A stretch of DNA of 6,315 bases from an uncultured Spirochaetia bacterium (GCA_937960625.1 CALGPD010000252.1:1-6315); one strand, 5' to 3'; positions 1-5,909 are shown, counted from the first letter of the stretch. Numbers and translations are program-made. The notes: generated by a model from the sequence alone, not told the origin.

Positions 1-959
1 CAGAAGGATATGCTCCATTAAGGCAATTTATTATTGATAATTTCTATAAAGACGAAAAACTCACAATCAATAATATCGTTATTACTCACGGTTCTCAACA
101 AGGGCTTGATTTAATATCAAAAGTATTTATTGACCCCGGGAATAAAATCGGGTTATGTGAACCGTGTTATCTGGGAGCGACACAGGTTTTTCACGCTTCA
201 ATGGCAAAAATTATTACTGCTCCAAGCGGAAATATAAAATTACCCGATGTTGAAAGATTAAATAAATCTCAACTCAAATTCTTCTACGTTATTCCTGATT
301 TTCATAATCCCACAGGGGAACAAATGGATATTGAAACCCGGGAGAATCTTGTTAATAAACTGAAATGCTTAATAATTGAAGATACTGCTTACAGGCTTTT
401 GGCTTTTGATAATCAAATTACACCGTCATTATTCGATTTAGATAAAAAGAACCGTGTAATTCAACTTGGTTCGTTTTCCAAAATTATCGCGCCGGGATTT
501 AGAATCGGCTGGATTTGCGCTCCAATAGATATAGTATCAAAAATTGTGTCATCCAAACAATATTCGGATTTACATTCCAATACTTTCGGGCAAAGGGTAA
601 TCTTTAATTACCTAAACCATGAAGACTGGAAAGCGCAGATAAAGCTTATCAGAAAGCATTACCATGAGAAACGCGTTGCTATGAGCAAAGCAATAGAAAA
701 ACATTTTCCTCAAGGTTATAAAATGACTTATCCTGAAGGCGGAATGTTTATCTGGGTAACGTATAAAAACAGTAAAATTGATTTTTATAATGTGCTTGAA
801 AAATCCATCAAACAAAATGTAGCCATAGTACCGGGAAGTGAATTTGCGGTAAACAACAACCTTGATTCAAGCGTACGACTTAATTTCTCCCATCCCTCTT
901 TAGAAAAAATTGAAAAAGGGATAAAAATCCTCGGTGATATTATAAAAGAGATGATGTAG
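1..959 (+). CDS. PLP-dependent aminotransferase, MocR / 2-aminoadipate transaminase-like (5' partial)
   Basis: Reading from base 3, the frame is open from the left edge and gives 318 residues up to the TAG at 957-959. The ATG at 201 is internal, because conserved family sequence precedes it (EGYAPLR, then THGSQQGLDL). Visible fold-type I landmarks, numbered in this fragment, are the NPTG loop at 102-105, Asp127 and Tyr130 (EDTAY) that contact the PLP ring, and the Schiff-base lysine K160 in GSFSK. Arg167 in PGFRIGW should contact the phosphate, and Arg292 in SVRLNFS is the usual substrate-carboxylate arginine. All key residues are present, so the enzyme is probably active and transfers an amino group to a 2-oxoacid in the cytoplasm. 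Family members run about 390-400 residues, so about 80 are missing. If a GntR-type DNA-binding domain lies upstream, this would instead be a MocR regulator of about 470 residues. The substrate cannot be told from this fragment. No convincing terminator follows. Confidence 0.9.
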   Translation, partial: EGYAPLRQFIIDNFYKDEKLTINNIVITHGSQQGLDLISKVFIDPGNKIGLCEPCYLGATQVFHASMAKIITAPSGNIKLPDVERLNKSQLKFFYVIPDFHNPTGEQMDIETRENLVNKLKCLIIEDTAYRLLAFDNQITPSLFDLDKKNRVIQLGSFSKIIAPGFRIGWICAPIDIVSKIVSSKQYSDLHSNTFGQRVIFNYLNHEDWKAQIKLIRKHYHEKRVAMSKAIEKHFPQGYKMTYPEGGMFIWVTYKNSKIDFYNVLEKSIKQNVAIVPGSEFAVNNNLDSSVRLNFSHPSLEKIEKGIKILGDIIKEMM

Positions 960-989
960 TTCATTGAGTTTTCATTAACTAAATTATTG

Positions 990-1018
990 TATACACTTTT
1001 ATCGAAAAAAAATATAAT
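990..1018 (+). promoter_or_regulatory. Alternative upstream promoter for the tro operon
   Basis: A -35-like TATACA at 990-995 lies 17 bp before a perfect TATAAT at 1013-1018. The implied start would give a leader of about 90 nt before troA. The region is so AT-rich that such matches arise easily by chance. It competes with the downstream candidate at 1042-1070, and the sequence alone does not decide between them. Confidence 0.35.
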
Positions 1019-1041
1019 TTAAAAATAAATAAATACCCTAA

Positions 1042-1070
1042 TTGAATTTTTTTCTCATTAGTATTATTCT
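1042..1070 (+). promoter_or_regulatory. Candidate sigma70-type promoter of the tro operon
   Basis: TTGAAT at 1042-1047 (4/6 to TTGACA) is followed after exactly 17 bp by TATTCT at 1065-1070 (4/6 to TATAAT). Transcription would begin near 1077, about 37 nt before the troA start. The -10 hexamer lies inside the left arm of the palindrome at 1065-1091, the classic arrangement for a repressor-controlled promoter. The same -35 sequence, TTGAAT, appears in the candidate methyltransferase promoter. Confidence 0.4.
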
Positions 1071-1091
1071 TGATTTTATAAATCAATAATA
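1065..1091. promoter_or_regulatory. Palindromic operator candidate overlapping the tro -10 element
   Basis: The core is a perfect 7-3-7 inverted repeat, TTGATTT-TAT-AAATCAA, at 1070-1086. It extends outward to 12-bp arms (1065-1076 and 1080-1091) with one mismatched pair (1069/1087). It covers the candidate -10 and transcription start. As I recall, the metal-dependent repressor TroR of Treponema pallidum binds a dyad that overlaps the -10 of its tro promoter, so a DtxR- or Fur-family metalloregulator is a reasonable guess. The repressor is not encoded in this window. Chance palindromes in AT-rich DNA are the main alternative. Confidence 0.4.
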
Positions 1092-1113
1092 TTGGGAGAA
1101 TAGAATAAATTAA

Positions 1114-2043
1114 ATGAAAAAATTTATATATATATTAATCTTAATAGTTATGCTATTTTCAATCACTTTTTGTAAGAAAAGAGAAAAGGAAAAAAAAGGC
1201 ATTTACGTTGTCGCTACAACAGGCCTTATAGGTGATGCTGCTAAGAATATAGGTAAAAATAAAATTCAACTAACTGTTTTATTACATCCGGGAATTGATC
1301 CCCATACTTATGAACTAAGGGCAAGTGACATCGCTAAATTTAAAAAAGCTGATGTAATTTTATACAATGGGCTTGATCTTGAAGCAAAAATGAGCAGAGT
1401 GCTGAAACAGTTTAAAAATAAAATTGTTGTTCCTGTTGGCGAGGCAATTCCTAAAAACAAACTGCTTGCCTGGGTTGAGGACGGAAAAGTTGACGGCTAT
1501 GATCCGCATGTCTGGAATAACGCGGAGAATTGGATTTATGCGGTAAAAGCTGCAAGAGATGCTTTAATTAAAAAAGATAAAATCAATGAAAAATTTTACA
1601 CCGATAACTGTAAAAATTATATTGACCGGATCAAAAAAGCTCATGAATACGTTAAACAAATTATCGCAAAAATTCCTAAAGATAAACGCGTTTTAATTAC
1701 CGCTCATGATGCTTTTAGTTATTATGGTAAAGCATACGGAATAAAAAAAATATATGCAATTCAAGGTGTTAGTACTGAAACCGAAGCCAGTGCAGCAAAC
1801 ATAAAAAAATTAGCTGAATTAATTGTTAAATATAAAGTCCCCGCAATTTTCATTGAAGATATGATTAACGACAAAGCTATGAAAGCATTACAAAAAGCTG
1901 CTGAAGCTGAAGGTTTTACTGTAAAAATTGGAAATGTGCTTTATTCGGATTCTTTAAGTGAAAAAGGAAAAGGCGCTGATACTTATGTTAAATTTTTAAA
2001 ACACAATGCAGATGCAATATTTCAAGGTTTGACAGGTAAATAA
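1114..2043 (+). CDS. troA: TroA-like Mn/Zn-binding lipoprotein of an ABC importer
   Basis: This is a 309-residue cluster A-I metal-binding protein that delivers a divalent metal to the TroBCD transporter at the outer face of the inner membrane. Residues 1-19 form a signal peptide (KK, then a hydrophobic run). Cys20 would be lipidated, although the lipobox ITFC is unorthodox with Phe at -1. A charged linker, KKREKEKK (21-28), follows. The four metal ligands of the TroA family are all recognisable: His64 (DPHTYEL), His132 (DPHVW), His198 (TAHDAFSYYG) and Asp279 (YSDSLS). Other family signatures are ILYNGLDLE (82-90), QGVSTETEAS (217-226) and PAIFIED (243-249). The His-rich loop of many zinc-specific ZnuA proteins is absent, so manganese, zinc or iron are all possible. 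The start is firm: the codon just upstream (1111-1113) is an in-frame TAA, and the next Met (residue 13) would destroy the signal peptide. The best ribosome site, GGGAGA at 1094-1099, is unusually far away (14 nt). It is the first gene of the operon. Confidence 0.93.
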   Translation: MKKFIYILILIVMLFSITFCKKREKEKKGIYVVATTGLIGDAAKNIGKNKIQLTVLLHPGIDPHTYELRASDIAKFKKADVILYNGLDLEAKMSRVLKQFKNKIVVPVGEAIPKNKLLAWVEDGKVDGYDPHVWNNAENWIYAVKAARDALIKKDKINEKFYTDNCKNYIDRIKKAHEYVKQIIAKIPKDKRVLITAHDAFSYYGKAYGIKKIYAIQGVSTETEASAANIKKLAELIVKYKVPAIFIEDMINDKAMKALQKAAEAEGFTVKIGNVLYSDSLSEKGKGADTYVKFLKHNADAIFQGLTGK

Positions 2044-2073
2044 AAGCTTGTTATATTTTGTTCGCCAACTGAT

Positions 2074-2088
2074 AAGAATATAATTCTT
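2074..2088. repeat. Small inverted repeat with TATAAT in the troA-troB gap
   Basis: The 62-nt gap between troA and troB contains AAGAAT-ATA-ATTCTT, a perfect 6-3-6 inverted repeat with a TATAAT (2079-2084) across its centre. No good -35 lies at the right distance (TTGTTC at 2058-2063 would be only 15 bp away). The stem is purely A/T-rich, so it is unlikely to be a terminator. It could be a weak internal promoter, a small operator or an mRNA processing site that sets the ratio of binding protein to transporter, or it could be chance. Confidence 0.25.
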
Positions 2089-2105
2089 TTACAAGGATAT
2101 TCCCA

Positions 2106-2852
2106 ATGCATGAAATATCATCAAAAATGCCAATTCAAATACATGATTTAACCGTAGCGTATAAAGACAAACCAGTTTTATGGGATATAGATTTAGCAGT
2201 GCCTCCTGCGGTAATGATGGCAATTGTAGGCCCAAACGGAGCAGGAAAAACCACATTAATTAAATCAGTATTAGGATTGGTAAAACCCGCATCGGGGAAA
2301 GTTTATGTTTTCGGGGAAAACTATAAAAAAAACAGAAGACTAGTTAGTTATGTACCACAAAGAACGAGTGTTGACTGGGATTTTCCAACAACAGTTATTG
2401 ATGTAGTTATGATGGGACTATACGGAAAACTAGGCTGGATTAAAAGGCCAGGTGAAAAGGAAAAAAAACTGGCAAAACAGGCTCTGGAAAAAGTCGGAAT
2501 GCTTGAACTTGAAAAACGGCAAATTAGCCAACTATCAGGAGGACAACAGCAACGGGTTTTTCTAGCAAGGGCTTTGGTTCAGGATGCTGAATTATACATT
2601 ATGGATGAACCATTTCAAGGGGTAGATGCTGCAACAGAAAAAGCAATTGTAGCAATACTTCATGAATTAAAAAACAGGGGAAAAACACTTTTCGTTGTTC
2701 ACCATGATTTGCAAACTGTTAAAGATTATTTTGATTATCTATGTTTATTAAATGTCCGTTTAACAGCCGCAGGTAAAGTTGATGAGCATTTTACCGATGA
2801 AAACCTACGGAAAACTTATGGAGGTCGCTTGGCTTTTTTAAGCGCAAAGTAA
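2106..2852 (+). CDS. troB: Metal ABC transporter ATP-binding protein (TroB/ZnuC/MntB type)
   Basis: This 248-residue ATPase sits on the cytoplasmic face of the TroC/TroD channel and drives metal import by ATP hydrolysis. All nucleotide-binding motifs are present in order: aromatic A-loop region (YKDKPVL, 19-25), Walker A GPNGAGKT (42-49), Q-loop Gln85 (VPQRTSVDWDFP, typical of the ZnuC/TroB group), signature LSGGQ (143-147), Walker B LYIMDEP (163-169) with catalytic Glu168, D-loop near VDAATEK (173-179), and H-loop His200 (VHHD). Length is normal for the family. The start at 2106 is chosen because AAGGA at 2093-2097 lies 8 nt before it; the Met at residue 8 is too far from that site. It follows troA by 62 nt and precedes troC by 15 nt, consistent with one transcript. 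Nothing is missing from the enzyme core. Confidence 0.93.
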   Translation: MHEISSKMPIQIHDLTVAYKDKPVLWDIDLAVPPAVMMAIVGPNGAGKTTLIKSVLGLVKPASGKVYVFGENYKKNRRLVSYVPQRTSVDWDFPTTVIDVVMMGLYGKLGWIKRPGEKEKKLAKQALEKVGMLELEKRQISQLSGGQQQRVFLARALVQDAELYIMDEPFQGVDAATEKAIVAILHELKNRGKTLFVVHHDLQTVKDYFDYLCLLNVRLTAAGKVDEHFTDENLRKTYGGRLAFLSAK

Positions 2853-2867
2853 AACAGATAGCAAATT

Positions 2868-4031
2868 ATGTCAATACTGGAATTCTTACATAACGTTATT
2901 TTCAATTATACTATTAGAAATGTTACTTTAGGAGCATTCGGCTTAGGCGCGTTTGCCGGTATTTTAGGTGTATTTGCTGTACTGCGGAAACAAAGCTTGT
3001 TAGGAGATGCAGTTTCCCACTCTACTCTTCCCGGAGTTGCGGTTGCCTTTTTATTAATAGGTTATAAAAATTACGTTATATTTACTATCGGGGCAATAAT
3101 TGCCGGATTAATTTCAATGGCATTTTTTACGCTAATCATAAATAACACAAGAATTAAATCAGACAGTGCTTTGGGGCTTTCCCTTTCAATATTCTTCGGC
3201 ATGGGTTTAGTTATAACGGATTTTATTAAAAAATTACCCGGACAAGCAAAAGGAGGCCTTGAATCATATATCCTTGGCCAAGCTGCAACCATAGTTCAAG
3301 AAGACGTTATAGGTATTTTCGGATTTGGAATTTTCTCACTTATTATTTTACTCATATTCTGGAAAGAGTTTAAATTATTTTCCTTTGACAAAGATTTTTG
3401 TGCCTCAAAGGGTTTTAACAGCAAAATCCTTGAAAGCATGTTAACAACCATAATTGTAATTGCTATTGTAATAGGCCTTTCAAACGTTGGCGTCATTTTA
3501 ATGGCAGCATTAATCGTTGCGCCTGCAACCGCTGCAAGGCAATGGACAAACCATCTATCTTTAATGGCAATACTAGCCGGATTATTCGGAGGTTTATCTG
3601 GAATAATCGGCGCTTATGTTAGTTCAACTTATTCAAAAATACCAACAGGGCCGACAATTGTTGTGGCAATTTCAGTTATTGTTTTTATTTCAATAATATT
3701 TGCTCCTAATAGAGGATTACTTTTTAGATGGTTAAAAACTTTTAAAAATAAAAGACGTATCCTTGTTGACACGGTTTTAATTGACTTACTTGAGTATGCC
3801 CAAGGGCATGAGAATAAATTCGCACACTCCGCACCGGTATCAGTATTAAAAATTATGACACATGGTGAAGTTGGCGTTAAAAAGTCATTAAAAGCACTTG
3901 AAAAAAACGGAATGGTAAAAAAATTACCCAATAACGAATGGAAACTTACAAAAAAAGGATTTATTACAGCGGAAAAACTTGAAGTATTAGGCAATAAAAG
4001 AAAAAATTCTCAGAAAACCGGGGAGAAATAA
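2868..4031 (+). CDS. troC: Metal ABC transporter permease (ABC-3 family) with C-terminal winged-helix-like tail
   Basis: The protein has 387 residues. Residues 1-280 are an ABC-3 family permease with about eight hydrophobic segments (roughly 20-40, 50-66, 69-90, 102-120, 148-166, 191-215, 230-252 and 262-280). The conserved GDAVSHSTLPGVA motif is at 46-58 and APATAARQW at 219-227. Together with TroD it should form the heterodimeric metal channel. Residues 281-387 are an extra cytoplasmic tail, since most permeases of the family end near 290. The tail looks like a DtxR-type winged helix: a first helix VLIDLLEYA (303-311), a putative recognition helix VGVKKSLKALEKNGMV (335-350), and a wing ending in WKLTKKGFITAEKLEVL (358-374), which recalls the LTEKG..LAE pattern of DtxR/MntR. 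No strong Shine-Dalgarno precedes the ATG, so translation is probably coupled to troB, 15 nt upstream. The tail could sense metal, interact with TroB, or simply be structural. Confidence 0.9.
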   Translation: MSILEFLHNVIFNYTIRNVTLGAFGLGAFAGILGVFAVLRKQSLLGDAVSHSTLPGVAVAFLLIGYKNYVIFTIGAIIAGLISMAFFTLIINNTRIKSDSALGLSLSIFFGMGLVITDFIKKLPGQAKGGLESYILGQAATIVQEDVIGIFGFGIFSLIILLIFWKEFKLFSFDKDFCASKGFNSKILESMLTTIIVIAIVIGLSNVGVILMAALIVAPATAARQWTNHLSLMAILAGLFGGLSGIIGAYVSSTYSKIPTGPTIVVAISVIVFISIIFAPNRGLLFRWLKTFKNKRRILVDTVLIDLLEYAQGHENKFAHSAPVSVLKIMTHGEVGVKKSLKALEKNGMVKKLPNNEWKLTKKGFITAEKLEVLGNKRKNSQKTGEK

Positions 4032-4035
4032 TTTG
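4020..4035 (+). promoter_or_regulatory. Ribosome binding site that fixes a TTG start for troD
   Basis: GGGGAGA (4020-4026) lies in the last codons of troC and 6 nt before TTG at 4033-4035, one base after the troC stop. The next in-frame ATG encodes residue 31, after the first membrane segment and just before the conserved GHANLPGV motif. TTG is therefore the likely start, with translational coupling to troC. Confidence 0.7.
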
Positions 4036-5202
4036 CAAACCTTTCATCTAGAAATAATTGTAATTGCTGTTTTAACAACTGCCGCATGTGTATTACCGGG
4101 AGTTTTTTTAGTGTTAAACAGAATGTCATTAATGAGTGAAGGCATAGGCCATGCTAATTTACCCGGTGTTGTTATTGCATTTGCGATTGTTGGCAATATC
4201 AGATCTCCTCTTTTAATTATTGGTGCAGCAATAGCAGGCTTATTCATGGTTTATCTGGTAAATTTATTATATAAAACTAAATTAATGAAAGAAGACGCGG
4301 CTTTAGGCATCGCATTTCCATTTTTGTTCAGTATTGGTGTAATCTTAATCAGCGCTAAATTTGGAAATGTTCATATTCATGCTAACTCGGTGTTTTTAGG
4401 CCAAATAGGCCTTGCTCCTCTTGACCGTTTAGTTATTGGCGGAATGGATATTGGGCCGAAATCATTCTATATAATGGGCGGAGTTTTATTAATAAACAGC
4501 GTGTTACTAATAACGTTTTTCAAAGAATTAAAATTAACGAGTTTTGATAAAGCACTTGCCGCGGCAATGGGAATTTCATCGGCTATAATAATGTACAGTT
4601 TAATGACCTGTGTTTCAATTACTGCGGTTGCGGCATTTGATTCTGTTGGCGCTGTTTTAGTCGTTGCTTTAATGATTGCCCCCGCAGCATCCGCGTATAT
4701 GCTTTGTGACCATCTTAATAGTATGGTTTGGATTTCACTTTTGATAGGAACTCTTAGTTCAGCAGCCGGTGCAATAATAGGCTTCCTACTGGATATTTCA
4801 ATCTCTGCCGCAATGGTATCAACTTTAGGTTTGGTTTTCATTGTTATACTTTTAGCTGCTCCGCATAGAGGATTAATTCCTCATTTTATGCATTCAAAAA
4901 AACAAAAATTTATTTTTGCTGAATATTTATACCTCGTACATTTACTGCATCATTCATGTATTGACGATGATACTGATTTTGAATGTAATGTTCACCATTT
5001 CGACAACGAGTTGGATTGGGAATATCATTTCACTGAAAAAATAGCCAATAGATTGCTAAAACGCAGTTTGATAAAAATAAACGACCAGATATGTTTTCTA
5101 ACTGATAAGGGAGAAAAACTGGCAAGACAAGCAATGCAAACAGACCGATTGGGCCTGCTTGCTTATTCGTTGCAGGAAAAAAATAAAACAGAATTAATAT
5201 AA
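4033..5202 (+). CDS. troD: Second metal ABC transporter permease (ABC-3 family) with His/Cys-rich winged-helix-like tail
   Basis: This 389-residue paralogue of TroC is the second half of the channel. Hydrophobic segments fall near 6-28, 46-56, 58-80, 91-108, 146-163, 184-203, 205-221, 232-253 and 259-276. The family motif SEGIGHANLPGVV is at 35-47 and IAPAASAYML at 215-224. Residues 277-389 form a cytoplasmic tail alignable by eye with that of TroC: HRGL versus NRGL at the junction, then a helix YLYLVHLLHH (298-307), a helix-turn-helix candidate TEKIANRLLKRSLI (334-347), and a wing ending in FLTDKGEKLARQAM (355-368). Between the first helix and the helix-turn-helix lies a potential metal-binding stretch with H303, H306, H307, C309, D311-D313, C318, H321, H322, D324 and H332. 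The start is a TTG with a strong ribosome site (see 4020-4035). The last 9 bases overlap the end of the convergent methyltransferase gene. The permease assignment is firm; the role of the tail is inference. Confidence 0.9.
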   Translation: MQTFHLEIIVIAVLTTAACVLPGVFLVLNRMSLMSEGIGHANLPGVVIAFAIVGNIRSPLLIIGAAIAGLFMVYLVNLLYKTKLMKEDAALGIAFPFLFSIGVILISAKFGNVHIHANSVFLGQIGLAPLDRLVIGGMDIGPKSFYIMGGVLLINSVLLITFFKELKLTSFDKALAAAMGISSAIIMYSLMTCVSITAVAAFDSVGAVLVVALMIAPAASAYMLCDHLNSMVWISLLIGTLSSAAGAIIGFLLDISISAAMVSTLGLVFIVILLAAPHRGLIPHFMHSKKQKFIFAEYLYLVHLLHHSCIDDDTDFECNVHHFDNELDWEYHFTEKIANRLLKRSLIKINDQICFLTDKGEKLARQAMQTDRLGLLAYSLQEKNKTELI

Positions 5203-5697
5203 AACCCAGTAGTCTTCCATGATATGACTGCTGTTTTTACACTCACACCATGAAATAATTTCTTTGATTTCACTTTGCTTAAAATGTTCAAACTTTATTA
5301 ATAGTTTACTGTCTGCTTTTATATGAGAATACATATAGTTTATAACTTCGCGCGGATTTTTCATATGATGCAGGACATCAATTAAAAAAATGAAATCAAA
5401 ATCATTTTCAATAATATCAACGTATTTATCAACGAGTAAAGTTTTAACGTTATTAATGCCTGCGGTTTGTATTTCTTCTTTGGCATATTTTATCATACCC
5501 GCATTATTATCCGCGGCAACAATAAGTCCGTTATCGCCAATAATCCCGGAAGCAACAACGGAATAATTCCCGATACCGCAGCCGTAGTCTAAAATCTTCA
5601 TACCCTGCCCTATTCCGGCATCAAGCATTATTTTTTTATACTTTGCAGGGTTTCTTCTGTTCCGCAAAAAAGATACATCGAGTTTATGAATATGCAT
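5194..5697 (-). CDS. Class I SAM-dependent methyltransferase (UbiE/methyltransferase type 11-like), substrate unknown
   Basis: This 167-residue soluble protein should transfer a methyl group from S-adenosylmethionine. The core fold can be read in order: motif I ILDYGCGIG (35-43), the acidic ribose-binding residue D63 after strand 2 (LIVAADNN), the strand 4 region FDFIFLIDVLHHM (100-112), strand 5 KLLIKFEHF (131-139), and the closing beta hairpin ending in DYWVLY at the C terminus. It is short for the class but looks complete. The N terminus (SFLRNRRNPAKYKKIM, 9-24) resembles the lead-in seen in small UbiE-like enzymes. The start at 5697 is supported by GGAGA (5703-5707 on the complement), 5 nt upstream. 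It converges on troD and overlaps it by 9 bp, and it is divergent from uvrB. No substrate-specific domain is visible, so small molecules, quinones, lipids, metalloids and proteins all remain open. Confidence 0.85.
   Translation of the reverse strand: MHIHKLDVSFLRNRRNPAKYKKIMLDAGIGQGMKILDYGCGIGNYSVVASGIIGDNGLIVAADNNAGMIKYAKEEIQTAGINNVKTLLVDKYVDIIENDFDFIFLIDVLHHMKNPREVINYMYSHIKADSKLLIKFEHFKQSEIKEIISWCECKNSSHIMEDYWVLY
5207..5238 (+). terminator. Rho-independent terminator of the tro operon, inside the convergent gene
   Basis: CAGTAGTC (5207-5214) pairs with GACTGCTG (5226-5233) as an 8-bp stem with one T-G wobble and an 11-nt loop, directly followed by TTTTT (5234-5238). It begins 4 nt after the troD stop and lies wholly inside the last codons of the methyltransferase on the other strand. 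On the reverse strand the stem is followed by GG and then TTTT just before that gene's stop codon, so it is a poorer terminator in that direction. Confidence 0.6.
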
Positions 5698-5722
5698 TTA
5701 ATTCTCCAACTACCAATATCAT

Positions 5723-5751
5723 ATAATAACCGCGCTGCTTTTTCAATTCAA
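5723..5751 (-). promoter_or_regulatory. Promoter of the methyltransferase gene
   Basis: On the complement, TTGAAT (5751-5746) is followed after exactly 17 bp by TATTAT (5728-5723, 5/6 to TATAAT). The start codon lies 25 nt beyond the -10, giving a very short leader that contains the GGAGA ribosome site. Spacing and matches make this one of the more convincing promoters in the window. Confidence 0.5.
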
Positions 5752-5821
5752 ATGTTATTTTCTTAGTAAAACTTAAACCGGATTTTTTTGAGATTTAGGC
5801 CAATACATTTTCATAAAATTA

Positions 5822-5840
5822 TAAAAGCCTCAGGTTTTTA
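5822..5840. promoter_or_regulatory. Inverted repeat upstream of the uvrB promoter, possible operator
   Basis: Two 9-bp arms (5822-5830 and 5832-5840) flank a single central base, with a core CCT-C-AGG and flanking A and T runs; one pair (5827/5835) is mismatched. It ends 9 bp before the candidate uvrB -35. It does not match the E. coli-type (CTG-N10-CAG) or Bacillus-type (GAAC-N4-GTTC) LexA sites as I know them. It could be an unknown damage-response operator or a chance palindrome. Confidence 0.25.
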
Positions 5841-5849
5841 AAAATTGCA

Positions 5850-5878
5850 TTTAAATCATTTATCACATTGAGTATAAT
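5850..5878 (+). promoter_or_regulatory. Promoter of uvrB
   Basis: TTTAAA at 5850-5855 (4/6 to the -35 consensus) is followed after 17 bp by a perfect TATAAT at 5873-5878. Transcription near 5885 would give a leader of about 25 nt that carries GGAGA at 5899-5903. The rest of the divergent gap (5752-5821) shows nothing further that I can support. Confidence 0.5.
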
Positions 5879-5909
5879 TATTAAACTGAATATCAAACGG
5901 AGAAATGCA

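Noticed and set aside
201..959. ATG at 201 as the start of the aminotransferase
   Set aside because: The frame stays open to the left edge and the upstream residues (EGYAPLR, GSQQGLDL) are conserved aminotransferase sequence, so the gene is cut by the window and this Met is internal.
957..981. Hairpin after the aminotransferase as a terminator
   Set aside because: Only a 5-bp stem (TAGTT with AACTA) plus two pairs, A/T-rich and without a following T run.
2127..2129. Met8 of TroB as the true start
   Set aside because: The ribosome site AAGGA at 2093-2097 is correctly spaced for 2106 and about 29 nt from 2127.
3629..3994. 121-codon open frame on the - strand inside troC, and similar ones inside troD, the aminotransferase and uvrB
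   Set aside because: They are antisense to clear genes, resemble no protein family I know, and have low-complexity or reverse-hydrophobic composition typical of shadows.
5905..5907. Alternative ATG for uvrB
   Set aside because: This frame reaches a TGA after two codons.
5850..5909. LexA box in the uvrB promoter
   Set aside because: No CTG-N10-CAG or GAAC-N4-GTTC pattern is visible around the promoter.
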